Source of the DNA: Paracoccaceae bacterium
GTDB lineage: Bacteria > Pseudomonadota > Alphaproteobacteria > Rhodobacterales > Rhodobacteraceae
Reading direction: 5' to 3'
Assembly (NCBI GenBank): GCA_027484915.1
Contig: JAIXSA010000126.1
Coordinates: forward strand, 1 to 64,000
DNA: 64,000 nucleotides
In this document: piece by piece, positions 17,702-26,593 of the stretch
Layout: the number at the start of each line of letters is the position of its first letter
How positions within the stretch are numbered: the first letter of the stretch is position 1
The notes under the pieces: generated by a model
What the model saw: only the letters and a program-made list of their open reading frames with translations
What the model was told of the DNA's origin: nothing
The model's database searches: none
Position numbers and translations under genes: made by a program

Positions 17702-19708
17702 ATGCGCTGGATCGTCCGGGTCGGGGTAGTGCTGGCCGTGCTTGTGGTCCTTGGCCTGGGACTTGGCGCGATGGTCCCGGCGGAACGGGTGGCGCAGGCG
17801 GTCTCGGCGCAGTTCGAGGCGATGACCGGGCGCAAGATGCAGTTGCAGGGCGACGTGTCGCCCCGGCTCTGGCCCAGCCTGGGGATATCGACCGGCCCCG
17901 TCAGCATCGCCAACGCCGACTGGGCCGAAAGCGACCAGCCGTTGTTTGAGGCACAGGGCCTGTCCATCGACGTGAACTTCGGCGCGCTGTTCGGTGGTGA
18001 GGTGAAGATCCTCGGGCTTTCTGCCGACCGTCCCGAGATCAACCTTGAACGCAACGTGGACGGGCAGGCAAACTGGGACTTCGCTGCGGGAACCGGGGGT
18101 GGCGCGGGGTCGGTGCCCGCCCCGGCCACGGGCTTCACCTTGGACGAAGGCACGATCACGGGCGGTGCGATCCGCTTTGCCGACCGCCAGTCGGGCCGCG
18201 AGATTGCGCTGGACGACGTGGATGCGACCTTGGCGATCCCGGATTTCGCGGGTCCCTTCACGCTTGCCGCCTCGGGCCTGTCCAGTGGGCAGCCGGTGGC
18301 GCTGGAGCTGTCGGGCGGGGTCTTTTCGGCCTTTGCGCTGGGCCGGGTGGTGCCAGTGACGGCAGAGATGACGGCGGGTGGATCGAAGGTCAGCTTTGAC
18401 GGACGGGGTGGCTATGCCCCCCTTGCCGCCGAAGGGGTGCTGCGCGCGGACCTTTCGGACCTTCCGGCCCTGGGCGCGCTGACGGGATCTGCCCTGTCCC
18501 GCCCGCGCCCGGGCCTGGGTTCGGACAAGCTGCAGGTCACCGGCACTCTGACGCTGGACGGCACCGGGGCTGCCTTCCTGCGCGGGGCCGAGATCATCGC
18601 CGACCAGAACCAGCTGAAGGGTGACCTTGACCTTCTGCCCGGCGAGGCGCGGCCTTTGCTGAAGGGCACGCTCGCCGCCGGTCCCATCGTGATCGGAACC
18701 GGACCCGAAGGCGAGATGGGTCAGGGCAAGGCCGGCGGAATGCAAGCCGAAGGCTGGCCCAAGGGTGAGATCGACGTCTCGGCGTTGAGTGCGCTGGATG
18801 CCGAGGTTGCCCTTTCGGCGCCCTCGCTCAACCTTGGCCTCCTCAAGCTTGGCCAGACCCGCGCGCTGGTGACGGTGGAACGTGCCCGCGCGGTGATCGA
18901 TATCCGCGAGATGCAGGCCTACGAGGGCCAGATTTCCGGTGATTTTGTCGTGAACGGGCGGGGTGGGCTGTCGGTGGGCGGGCGGCTGACCCTGGCCGGT
19001 CTGAAGACCCAACCGCTGCTCACCGACCTTGCGGGGTGGGACCGGCTGGTTTCGACCGCTGATGTGGAACTGGAGTTCCTGGGCGTCGGCAATTCCATCG
19101 ACGCGATCATGAAAAGCCTGGAAGGCAAGGGCGCGGTGGAGCTTGGCGAAGGGGAACTGCGCGGGCTCGACATCGGGGCTATCTTGCGCGCGCTGGACCT
19201 GGGCTTCGTGGGCGAGGACCGCAAGACCGACTTTGACGGGCTGGCCGGAACCTTCTCCATCGCCGGTGGGGTGCTGACGAACACCGATCTGAAGATCGTG
19301 TCGCCCGATGTCACCGCCTCGGGAACCGGCGAACTTGGCCTGGGCGAACGGACGCTGAACTATCGCCTGCGGCCCACCGCACTTGCGGCCGAGGATGGGA
19401 CTGGCGGCGTTATGGTGCCATTGCTGATCACCGGCCCGTGGGCCGATCCGAAGTTCCGGCTGGACCTCGAATCCATCGCGCGTGAGAAGATGGAGGCCGA
19501 GGCCAAGGCCGTTGCCGCGCGCCTGGAAGAGGAAGCCAAGGCCGCCGAAGCCGCCGCCAAGGCCGAACTGGAACGGCGCCTGCGTGAGGAATTGGGCGTC
19601 GAAGTCGCGCCCGAGGCCAGCGCGGGTGACGCGGTCAAGGACGCCGCGACCCAGGCGCTGGAGGATCAGGCGGTCAAGGCCCTGGAAGAGATATTGAAGG
19701 GCGAGTGA
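17702..19708 (+). CDS. AsmA-family envelope protein
   Basis: A 668-residue protein anchored by one N-terminal membrane helix (about residues 4-24), with a long beta-rich periplasmic body typical of AsmA proteins, now viewed as bridge-like lipid transporters between membranes. The N-terminal AsmA domain includes GRKMQLQGDVSPRLWPSLG and VNFGALFGGEVKI; the C-terminal AsmA_2 part has GVLTNTDLKIVSPDV. A last, alanine/glutamate-rich predicted helix (about 600-640) extends beyond the usual end. The ATG follows GAGGAGTTGAGC. It appears monocistronic, ending in the hairpin at 19723-19750. Confidence 0.9.
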   Translation: MRWIVRVGVVLAVLVVLGLGLGAMVPAERVAQAVSAQFEAMTGRKMQLQGDVSPRLWPSLGISTGPVSIANADWAESDQPLFEAQGLSIDVNFGALFGGEVKILGLSADRPEINLERNVDGQANWDFAAGTGGGAGSVPAPATGFTLDEGTITGGAIRFADRQSGREIALDDVDATLAIPDFAGPFTLAASGLSSGQPVALELSGGVFSAFALGRVVPVTAEMTAGGSKVSFDGRGGYAPLAAEGVLRADLSDLPALGALTGSALSRPRPGLGSDKLQVTGTLTLDGTGAAFLRGAEIIADQNQLKGDLDLLPGEARPLLKGTLAAGPIVIGTGPEGEMGQGKAGGMQAEGWPKGEIDVSALSALDAEVALSAPSLNLGLLKLGQTRALVTVERARAVIDIREMQAYEGQISGDFVVNGRGGLSVGGRLTLAGLKTQPLLTDLAGWDRLVSTADVELEFLGVGNSIDAIMKSLEGKGAVELGEGELRGLDIGAILRALDLGFVGEDRKTDFDGLAGTFSIAGGVLTNTDLKIVSPDVTASGTGELGLGERTLNYRLRPTALAAEDGTGGVMVPLLITGPWADPKFRLDLESIAREKMEAEAKAVAARLEEEAKAAEAAAKAELERRLREELGVEVAPEASAGDAVKDAATQALEDQAVKALEEILKGE

Positions 19709-19722
19709 TCCCGGAAAACAGC

Positions 19723-19750
19723 AAGGCCGGGGCAATGCGGCCCCGGCCTT
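19723..19750. terminator. Bidirectional terminator between the AsmA gene and gcrA
   Basis: AAGGCCGGGGC and its exact complement form an 11-bp stem with a 6-base loop between the two convergent genes. The tail is short of T residues on the plus strand (TTCGCG) but reads TTGCTGTTTT on the minus strand, so it probably serves gcrA best. Confidence 0.7.
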
Positions 19751-19766
19751 CGCGTATCAGGGACGA

Positions 19767-20372
19767 TTACCGCCGACGGTCGCGGCGCGCGCTCATCGGC
19801 TGGAAGGCGACGCCGACGTGGGCCTCGCAATAGGGTTTGCCGGGAAGCGACGGCAGACCGCAGAACCAGAAGTCATCCGTGGCCGGGTCGCCGATCGGCC
19901 ATTTGCAGGTCCGTTCGGTCAATTCCATCAGCGTCAGCTTGCGGGCGCGCTTCTCGACCTCGCGGACGGAAGCCAGCGCCTCGGGGCTGATCTCGTTCAG
20001 GCTTGGCTGCGGTGGCAGCGGCTGGCCTGCGGGGATGATCGCCTTGCGGACCGGCAGCGGCGTCACGTTCGAGGCCGGAGGCGTCGACGCCGCAGCAGCT
20101 GGAGCAGCCGGGCGGGGTGCCTCGGCGCGGGCGGCTGCCGGGGCGGGGTCCGGGCGCGGAGCAGGCTCGGGCTTGGCAGCCTGGGCCGGGGCAGGCGTGC
20201 CCTCTTCCTCTTCGTCCTTGCCGCCCACCCGGTTCGACAGGCCAAGGCGATGGACCTTGCCGATCACCGCATTGCGGGTGACGCCACCCAGCTCCTTGGC
20301 GATCTGGCTGGCCGACTGGCCCTCGTTCCACATGCGCTTGAGCGTCTCGACACGCTCGTCCGTCCAGGACAT
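19767..20372 (-). CDS. gcrA: GcrA-family cell-cycle transcriptional regulator
   Basis: GcrA is an alphaproteobacterial co-regulator that binds the primary sigma factor and CcrM-methylated promoters. The 201 residues start with the conserved helix-turn-helix MSWTDERVETLKRMWNEGQS ending in GGVTRNAVIGKVHRLGLSNR (to residue 48). A Pro/Ala-rich flexible linker follows (about 55-110), then the C-terminal sigma-interacting region ELTERTCKWPIGDPATDDFWFCG with PYCEAHVGVAFQP. The layout and the Cys/His pattern are standard. It is convergent with the AsmA gene. Confidence 0.95.
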   Translation of the reverse strand: MSWTDERVETLKRMWNEGQSASQIAKELGGVTRNAVIGKVHRLGLSNRVGGKDEEEEGTPAPAQAAKPEPAPRPDPAPAAARAEAPRPAAPAAAASTPPASNVTPLPVRKAIIPAGQPLPPQPSLNEISPEALASVREVEKRARKLTLMELTERTCKWPIGDPATDDFWFCGLPSLPGKPYCEAHVGVAFQPMSARRDRRR

Positions 20373-20455
20373 CCCGATCTCCGCCTGTCTTGATTACCGG
20401 TGCATTCTACCCGTCCGGGGCAGGGGGCCGCAAGGGTGGCTCTTGCGAATGCCGG

Positions 20456-20899
20456 TCAGGCGCCGTCTTCGGTCCATTCGACCATGACCACCCCCGTGGT
20501 TTCCTGCCCGCCCGCCGCCGCATAGGCGGCCCGCGCGGCGACATTGTCCGCCTCGGTCAGCACCCAGGTCACGGTGCAGCCGCGCTTGCGGCCCTCATCC
20601 CGGATCGCGGCGATCAGGGCACGGCCGATGCCCTGGCGGCGGGCCTCCTCGTTCACGCCAAGCTCTTGAAGGAAAAGCTGGGAAGCCTTGTCCGGATGGT
20701 CAAGCACGGTGGCGCTGGCAAACCCCACGGCCCGCCCTTCGATCTCGGCGAGAAGCAGGATGTTGCGCGGGTCCGGTGCCCCCGGAGACCCAAGGAATGC
20801 CACGATAAATCCCGTGTCTGCCGGTTCGTCGAACACATCTGCGGCAAGCAAGGCCGCGACGTCCTCGGCTCCTGCCCGTCTGATCCGCCATCCAGTCAT
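20456..20899 (-). CDS. GNAT acetyltransferase (distant AAC(3)-I-like)
   Basis: A 147-residue acetyltransferase. The RAGAEDVAALLAADVFDEPA start, the FLGSPGAPDPRNILLLAEIEG strand, and the acetyl-CoA loop LGVNEEARRQGIGRALI resemble AAC(3)-I-type and related single-domain GNATs, including the late TEADNVAARAAYAAAGG block. Similarity is too general to claim aminoglycoside resistance; the substrate could be any small amine. The ATG at 20899 has AAGGGA upstream; a longer frame to 20929 exists. It diverges from the serine hydrolase gene. Confidence 0.83.
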   Translation of the reverse strand: MTGWRIRRAGAEDVAALLAADVFDEPADTGFIVAFLGSPGAPDPRNILLLAEIEGRAVGFASATVLDHPDKASQLFLQELGVNEEARRQGIGRALIAAIRDEGRKRGCTVTWVLTEADNVAARAAYAAAGGQETTGVVMVEWTEDGA

Positions 20900-21008
20900 G
20901 CCGCCGTCCCTTTCGCTTTGGTCACGCACCCGTGCGGCACGGTCAGGCCCGCCAGACTTGCCGCTGCACGGGCGGCCATCCTATCCTGCCCGTGTCCAGG
21001 AGCTTGTC

Positions 21009-22142
21009 ATGCCGCCCACCCATCCGAACCCCGATCTTTCCGTCGGTCCCGACCGCCACCCGCGCTGGAACTCTGCGCCGAACCGGCGCTGGGGCTTTCA
21101 CAATCTGCATCGGGTGGCCCGCTATGCCCAGACCTTCCGCGCGGCCCGCGTGCTGGACCTGCGCCTGTCGGCGGACCTGTCGATCCCCGCGCGCGACGAT
21201 GTGCGGCGGCTGACCGCGCTACCCTGGTTTTCCGCAATGGCCGTCACCGAGGGCAACCGCCTGCTTTACGAGGCCTATGCCCCCGACTTCGGCCCCGACG
21301 CGCCGCATTCGATCATGTCGATCTCGAAGCTTGCCGCCCACCTGATCCTGGGTCGGCTGTGCGAGGACGGCAAGATCGGCATGGATGAAACCCTGGGCGA
21401 GATCCTTCCGTGGATCGGCGCGGGCTACCACGGCGCGACGGTGCAGGACGTGGCCGACATGAACGTCCACAACGCCTATGACGAGGATTACACCAACCCC
21501 GACACCACCGCCTTCCTGCACGAGGTGGCAATGGGCATGCGCCTGCCCGAGGGGCCGGAACCCGCGAACCGCGATTTCCTGGCCGGGATCGGCCTTGCAC
21601 CGGGCGCGACCGACACCCGCAATCCGACCGGCACCTGCCTTTACAAAAGCGCCAACACCGATGTCCTGATGCTGGCCGCCGAGGCCCGCGGCGAAAGGCC
21701 CCTGCGGCTCTGGCTTGCCGACCTAGCCGATGCGGCGGGGATCGAGGGGGCGCTGCACATGGGCACCGACCGTCAGGGGATGCCGATCTTCAGCGGCGGC
21801 ATATGCCTGACCGCACGCGACCTTTGCCGCTATGGCGCGGTGCTGGCCCGGAAAGGGCAGGGCATTGACGGCAGCCCCTTCGGCTCGGCCGCGTTTCTGG
21901 AAGCGACCCGCCGGGGCGGCGTCCCGATGCCGGCCCCCCGCGCGCATCTGCGTTACTCCAACCAGAGCAACACCGACGGCACCTGGGTCGGACATGGCGG
22001 TTATGGCGGCCAGTACCTGGTGGCCAACCCCGACACCGGCCGCGTGGCCTGTTTCCTGTCCGTCCTGCAGAACGAGGCCGGCTACGACGCCGCCTACTAT
22101 CCGCCGATCATCGAGATGCTGGCCGCGATCTGCGCCGGCTAA
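21009..22142 (+). CDS. Class C beta-lactamase-fold serine hydrolase
   Basis: A 377-residue penicillin-binding-protein-like hydrolase without a signal peptide, so likely cytoplasmic. The active-site tetrad is SISK (Ser104-Lys107) in HSIMSISKLAAH; LYKSANTDVL gives the second-motif region and WVGHGGYGGQYL the third. Cytoplasmic members of this superfamily act as esterases, amidases or peptidases; beta-lactam resistance should not be assumed. The ATG at 21009 follows AGGAGCTTGTC; the frame is open further upstream over the divergent GNAT gene and is rejected. The stop interlocks with the Hint protein's stop (CTAA). Confidence 0.87.
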   Translation: MPPTHPNPDLSVGPDRHPRWNSAPNRRWGFHNLHRVARYAQTFRAARVLDLRLSADLSIPARDDVRRLTALPWFSAMAVTEGNRLLYEAYAPDFGPDAPHSIMSISKLAAHLILGRLCEDGKIGMDETLGEILPWIGAGYHGATVQDVADMNVHNAYDEDYTNPDTTAFLHEVAMGMRLPEGPEPANRDFLAGIGLAPGATDTRNPTGTCLYKSANTDVLMLAAEARGERPLRLWLADLADAAGIEGALHMGTDRQGMPIFSGGICLTARDLCRYGAVLARKGQGIDGSPFGSAAFLEATRRGGVPMPAPRAHLRYSNQSNTDGTWVGHGGYGGQYLVANPDTGRVACFLSVLQNEAGYDAAYYPPIIEMLAAICAG

Positions 22143-23131
22143 AGCCGCAGGGCGCGCGCCTCGGCGTGGCGCACGATGGGAAAGGCCGCGCGCCGCCGCA
22201 GAAGCTCCGCCTCCGGGACGAGTGCTTCAATGTCGGCGCGGTCTGACGAGGTGAGACCTTCCAGGCCGTTCTCGCCGGGATGGAAGCTTTCCGACAGGGC
22301 GCCCTCGGCCAACAGCACCTCGTGCCGGTCGCAGAGCAGGACCACGTAGTCCACGCCTCTTTCTGGCAACACCTGCCGCGCGGTGCGATCGTCGACCAGC
22401 GCCTGGGCGGCGACCAGAACCCTGTCCTCGCCGAAATAGACCTCGGCCCGCCAGTCGTCGATCAGTATCCGCTTCTGCGGCGAGACGACCAGGATCCGGT
22501 CGTTCCCGACCGTGCCTTCCGAAAATTGCACCGGGCGCAGCGGCGGATGCGCCAACAGCTCCAGCGCCGAGAGGCGCCGCCGTCCAACCCAGCGCAGCGG
22601 CCGCGAGCCATTGGCCAGTGTCGTCACCACGTCGCCTGCCGTGAGCGTCTCAACCGTGCGGGGCCCGTCCGGCGTGTCGATCAGCGTGCCTGCGACAAAG
22701 GCCGCAACACCCGCAGAGGATCGCTCGACCGGCTGCAGCGCGGACTGCCATGCCCCCGCGACTGCAAGTGCCACCGGCTTTGGCCCGATCCGGACCAGAA
22801 ACAGGCCCGCCCGCCCCGGGACCGGCTCGAGCGCAACCCGTGACCCTGCTGCATGACTGTCCTCGGCAAGCGCCAAAGGTTCTGCCAGTGCCGCAGCTTC
22901 GGACGTGACGTCCAGCACAAGATCGGCAGTCATCGCCCCTGCCGCCAGCGCGGGCTCCTGTTCGGCCAGACGCAGTGCCCAACCGCGACCCGTGGCCGCC
23001 CGTGGCAGCAACACATGGTCCAGCGCATAGACGCCGACAGTGATGCGTTCCGCAACCATGTCCGCCAGAAATCCCCGATGTCCCTGCTGCCCCCGCGGTA
23101 AGGGCCTGTGTCCCAGTCCGGCCCCGATCAT
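22139..23131 (-). CDS. Hint (hedgehog/intein)-domain protein
   Basis: A roughly 330-residue protein whose middle carries a Hint domain: GVAAFVAGTLIDTPDGPRTVETLTAGDVVTTLANGSRPLRWVG at about residues 140-185, and PQKRILID plus VLVAAQALVD after it. These match the bacterial Hint_2 type common in Rhodobacteraceae. The canonical first Cys/Ser of inteins is replaced by Ala-Gly-Thr here, so self-splicing is doubtful. The N-terminal 130 residues are uncharacterised and acidic. Starts at 23131, 23155 and 23173 are all possible; none has a strong ribosome site. Its target is unknown, possibly a processing role for secreted repeat proteins. Confidence 0.8.
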   Translation of the reverse strand: MIGAGLGHRPLPRGQQGHRGFLADMVAERITVGVYALDHVLLPRAATGRGWALRLAEQEPALAAGAMTADLVLDVTSEAAALAEPLALAEDSHAAGSRVALEPVPGRAGLFLVRIGPKPVALAVAGAWQSALQPVERSSAGVAAFVAGTLIDTPDGPRTVETLTAGDVVTTLANGSRPLRWVGRRRLSALELLAHPPLRPVQFSEGTVGNDRILVVSPQKRILIDDWRAEVYFGEDRVLVAAQALVDDRTARQVLPERGVDYVVLLCDRHEVLLAEGALSESFHPGENGLEGLTSSDRADIEALVPEAELLRRRAAFPIVRHAEARALRL

Positions 23132-23396
23132 GCCTTGCCAGCCTTTACAGGTCATTTCCAGCAAAAAAGGCATGTGGGGCGGGCCAGCAATTCCGCTTTA
23201 CGACCCGCGAACTTCCCGCTATCGGACAGGCATGAGCATCGGGACCCGCCATAGCCTTGCCTCGCGCCGACGCCGTAGCGTCTGACGCCGCATCCCGCTG
23301 TCCCCGGCGCACCATCCGCGCCACGCCTTTTCCCTTCCGTTGACTCCCGGCCAGCCGTCAGGCACCCATTGGCCTTCACCTGCAAGGACATGCCCC

Positions 23397-24587
23397 ATGA
23401 TCCCGTCCGTTCTGCCGACCTACAATCGCGCGCCGCTTGCCTTCGTGAAGGGTGAGGGAAGCTGGCTTCACGCCGAAGACGGTCGCCGCTTCCTTGACCT
23501 CGGTTCGGGAATCGCGGTGAACGCTCTGGGTCATGCGCATCCGGCGCTGGTGCAGACGCTGACGGACCAGGCGCGGAAGCTGTGGCATGTGTCCAACGTC
23601 TACACGATCCCGGAACAAGAGCGGCTGGCCAAGCTTCTGACCGAGAACACCTTTGCCGACACCGTCTTCTTCACCAACTCCGGCACCGAAACGGCAGAGC
23701 TGGCAATCAAGATGGCGCGCAAGTTCCACTATGACGCTGGCCAGCCCGACCGGGTGGAGATTGTCGCCTTCGAAGGCGCCTTCCACGGCCGCTCCACCGG
23801 CGCCATCGCGGCGGCGGGGTCGGAAAAGATGGTCAAGGGCTTCGGGCCCCTGATGCCCGGCTTCAAGCACCTGAAGTGGCCCGCAAATGACGCCGACCAT
23901 GCGGCCATCCGCGCGGCCATCACCGACAAGACCTGCGCGGTGATCATCGAGCCGATCCAGGGCGAGGGCGGTATCCGTGTCGTCCCCGACCAGTGCCTGA
24001 AGGGCCTGCGCGACATTTGCGACCAGACCGGCGCGCTTCTGATCTTCGACGAGGTGCAATGCGGCATGGGCCGCACCGGCCGCCTCTTCGCGCATGAATG
24101 GGCGGGGGTGACACCGGACATCATGATGGTCGCCAAGGGCATCGGCGGCGGCTTCCCCCTGGGCGCGGTCCTGGCCACCGAACGTGCCGCATCCGGCATG
24201 ACCGCGGGCACCCACGGCTCCACCTATGGCGGCAATCCGCTCGGCTGTGCCGTTGGGGCCAAAGTCGTCGAACTCATCTCGGACCCTGCCTTCCTGGCCG
24301 AGGTCGCCCGCAAGGGCGCGCTGATGCGTCAGGGCCTCGAATCCCTCGTCGCCCGCCACCCGCAAGTGTTCGAGGGCGTCCGGGGCGAAGGCCTGATGCT
24401 GGGCCTGAAATGCAAGCCTGCGCCCACCGAGGTGGTGAAGGCCGGCTACGAGGCCGGTGTCCTGACCGTAGCCGCCGCCGACAGTGTCCTGCGTCTGCTT
24501 CCGGCGCTGAACATCCCTGACACCGACATTGCCGAGGCCCTCACCCGCCTCGACCAGGCCGCCACCCAGCTTGAACAGGCCGCCTGA
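23397..24587 (+). CDS. argD: Acetylornithine / succinyl-diaminopimelate aminotransferase
   Basis: A class III PLP aminotransferase of 396 residues, forming N-acetylornithine from its semialdehyde in arginine synthesis and often also serving lysine synthesis. Motifs: NSGTETAELAIKMARK, FHGRSTGA, EPIQGEGG, IFDEVQCGMGRTG, and the PLP lysine 247 in MMVAKGIGGGFPLGA. The ATG at 23397 is chosen over a leader extension to 23340. It is followed 72 bases later by argF, the next arginine step but one, so they likely form a two-gene unit. A possible -35 TTGACT lies at 23340. Confidence 0.95.
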   Translation: MIPSVLPTYNRAPLAFVKGEGSWLHAEDGRRFLDLGSGIAVNALGHAHPALVQTLTDQARKLWHVSNVYTIPEQERLAKLLTENTFADTVFFTNSGTETAELAIKMARKFHYDAGQPDRVEIVAFEGAFHGRSTGAIAAAGSEKMVKGFGPLMPGFKHLKWPANDADHAAIRAAITDKTCAVIIEPIQGEGGIRVVPDQCLKGLRDICDQTGALLIFDEVQCGMGRTGRLFAHEWAGVTPDIMMVAKGIGGGFPLGAVLATERAASGMTAGTHGSTYGGNPLGCAVGAKVVELISDPAFLAEVARKGALMRQGLESLVARHPQVFEGVRGEGLMLGLKCKPAPTEVVKAGYEAGVLTVAAADSVLRLLPALNIPDTDIAEALTRLDQAATQLEQAA

Positions 24588-24600
24588 CTTCATCTTTGTC

Positions 24601-24634
24601 CAAATATCCTGGGGGTCCGGAGGCAATGCCCCCG
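24601..24634. repeat. CAAATATCC intergenic element (argD-argF)
   Basis: CAAATATCC followed by GGGGG ... CCGGAGGC ... GCCCCC, the last parts able to form a small hairpin. A related copy lies at 32576-32600, and the CAAATATCC core also occurs at 49875. Similar elements are common between genes in Rhodobacteraceae; the function is unknown, possibly partial termination. Confidence 0.5.
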
Positions 24635-24659
24635 GCTGCCAGCCAAAAAGCGAAACGAC

Positions 24660-25586
24660 ATGAACCACTTCCTTGACATCCACAAGACCGACCCGGCCCA
24701 GTTGCGGGCCATGATCGACACCGCGCAGGCGATGAAGACCGCCCGTAACGGCCGCCCCAAGGGCTCGCCCGACGACGACCAGCCCTTGAAGGGCCACATG
24801 GTCGCGCTGATCTTCGAAAAGCCCTCGACCCGCACCCGCGTCTCCTTCGACGTGGGCGTCCGCCAGATGGGCGGCGAGACGATGGTGCTGTCGGGCAAGG
24901 AAATGCAGCTGGGCCACGGCGAGACCATCGCGGACACCGCCCGCGTCCTGTCGCGCTATGTCGACCTGATCATGATCCGGACCTTTGAAGAGGCGACTCT
25001 CCTGGAAATGGCCGAACACGCCACCGTCCCGGTGATCAATGGCCTGACGAACCGCACCCATCCCTGCCAGATCATGGCCGACGTGATGACCTATGAGGAA
25101 CACCGCGGCCCCATCGGGGGCAAGAAGGTCGTCTGGTGCGGCGACGGCAACAACGTCTGTGCGTCCTTCCTGCACGCCGCCGGGCAGTTCGGATTCGACT
25201 TCACCTTCACTGGTCCCGAAACGCTCGACCCCGAGGACAAGTTCGTCGCCTTCGCCCGCGAGAAGGGGTCCAAGATCACCATCCAGCGCGATCCCTTCAC
25301 CGCCGTCGAAGGGGCCGACCTTGTGGTCACCGACACCTGGGTCTCGATGCACGACCCCGAATCCGCCAAAGAACGCCGCCACAACCAGCTGCGCCCCTAC
25401 CAGGTCAACGAACAGCTCATGTCGCGCGCCAAGCCCGACAGTCTCTTCATGCACTGCCTGCCCGCGCACCGGAACGACGAGGCGACGAGTGCCGTGATGG
25501 ACGGCCCGCATTCGGTGATCTTCGATGAGGCCGAGAACCGCCTGCACGCGCAGAAGGCGATCATGCGCTGGTGCCTCGGGGTCTAG
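24660..25586 (+). CDS. argF: Ornithine carbamoyltransferase
   Basis: Transfers the carbamoyl group from carbamoyl phosphate to ornithine, making citrulline. The 308 residues contain the carbamoyl-phosphate-binding STRTR motif (Ser56-Arg60, in [12 protein letters not shown]), [15 protein letters not shown], the ornithine-binding SMHDPES region, and the HCLPAHR active-site loop near residue 270. Length and motifs are standard. It sits 72 bases behind argD; carB, its carbamoyl phosphate source, is at the far left of the window. Confidence 0.96.
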   Translation: MNHFLDIHKTDPAQLRAMIDTAQAMKTARNGRPKGSPDDDQPLKGHMVALIFEKPSTRTRVSFDVGVRQMGGETMVLSGKEMQLGHGETIADTARVLSRYVDLIMIRTFEEATLLEMAEHATVPVINGLTNRTHPCQIMADVMTYEEHRGPIGGKKVVWCGDGNNVCASFLHAAGQFGFDFTFTGPETLDPEDKFVAFAREKGSKITIQRDPFTAVEGADLVVTDTWVSMHDPESAKERRHNQLRPYQVNEQLMSRAKPDSLFMHCLPAHRNDEATSAVMDGPHSVIFDEAENRLHAQKAIMRWCLGV

Positions 25587-25592
25587 GTCAGG

Positions 25593-26354
25593 TCACTGGC
25601 TGATCCAGATTTCCAGATGGCCGGGGGTGTCCATCGCATAGGCTGAATCGGTGACGTCCAGCACCTTGATGGACGTGCCGCCCATCGCGCGGGACAGGTC
25701 CTCGGCCAGCACTTCGGCCCGGTCCTGGTCCTTCGGATGGAAGAAGCGCACCTCGTTCAGCCCGGCGGCGTGGTCGTAGCGCTCGCCTCCCTGGTCCGCC
25801 CCCTCGATAGGCCAGCCCAGGGCCACTAGATCGCGGGCGATCTTTTGCACGCTCTCGCGCTCCAATCCTGCGAACTGGATGTAGACCGTGGTCGAGCCGC
25901 GATCGACGTCCGTGCGCGCGGGTGCAGTCTCGGAAACGGTCGGACCGGACGCCTCGGCCTCGGCAACGACGGCGGCCTGCAGCACGTCGACGGGCGAGGT
26001 GCTGCAGGCCGCCGGTTTCCAGAACCCGGTCAGGCAGTCCAGCTTTGCATAGGGCAGCGTGTTCCCTGCAAGGACCTGCCCCGTCACCCCGATCGCGAAG
26101 AGCAGGGCCAGGATGACCAGCGTCCAGCAGGCCACCAGCGCCAAGGCTTCGGGCATCCGCGCCAGCACCGCCACGAGAACCGAGAAGATCAGCAACGCGA
26201 CCGGGATGTGCCAGAAGGTCAGCCCGCTGTCCTTGACCTGGTTTCCGAAGACTGCGGCCAGGGCCAGCAAGAGAAAGCCGCCGATCAGCAGTGTCGCCGC
26301 GCGACGATTGATCTTCAGCGCAACTTCAAGCGTCTTGATGGGATCCAAAGACAT
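25593..26354 (-). CDS. Membrane protein of unknown function with C-terminal SPOR/LytR_C-like region
   Basis: A 253-residue protein with three to four hydrophobic segments in the first 100 residues (about 20-38, 48-66, 70-92) and a soluble C-terminal half. The latter contains STTVYIQFAGLERESVQKIARDLVALGWPI and YDHAAGLNEVRFFHPKDQDRA, reminiscent of LytR C-terminal or SPOR-like domains, but no firm match is claimed. The ATG has AGGAG 10 bases upstream. It is convergent with argF, only six bases apart. Role unknown. Confidence 0.7.
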   Translation of the reverse strand: MSLDPIKTLEVALKINRRAATLLIGGFLLLALAAVFGNQVKDSGLTFWHIPVALLIFSVLVAVLARMPEALALVACWTLVILALLFAIGVTGQVLAGNTLPYAKLDCLTGFWKPAACSTSPVDVLQAAVVAEAEASGPTVSETAPARTDVDRGSTTVYIQFAGLERESVQKIARDLVALGWPIEGADQGGERYDHAAGLNEVRFFHPKDQDRAEVLAEDLSRAMGGTSIKVLDVTDSAYAMDTPGHLEIWISQ

Positions 26355-26593
26355 GAACGAAGACTCCTGGAATAAGGGTCTCAGACTGTGCAGGGGTAAA
26401 GGAAGGTCGGCAATCGGCCGGAAATCGGTTCCGGCACCCTATCACAACGGCGCTTGCGACGCAAAGTCCAAGCCCGCGCCGACGGGGCCGGTCGGGTCGG
26501 GTTTCCCCCTGACAAGCCGCGCCCTTTGGCACAGGGCCCTTGGCATTGTCACCCGGTTCCGCCACCCTGCCGGCAGATCTCAGGAGGACTCAC

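Noticed and set aside
21009-22142. Beta-lactam resistance gene
   Set aside because: The SxxK serine hydrolase lacks a signal peptide, so it would not be periplasmic; the fold is shared by many esterases.
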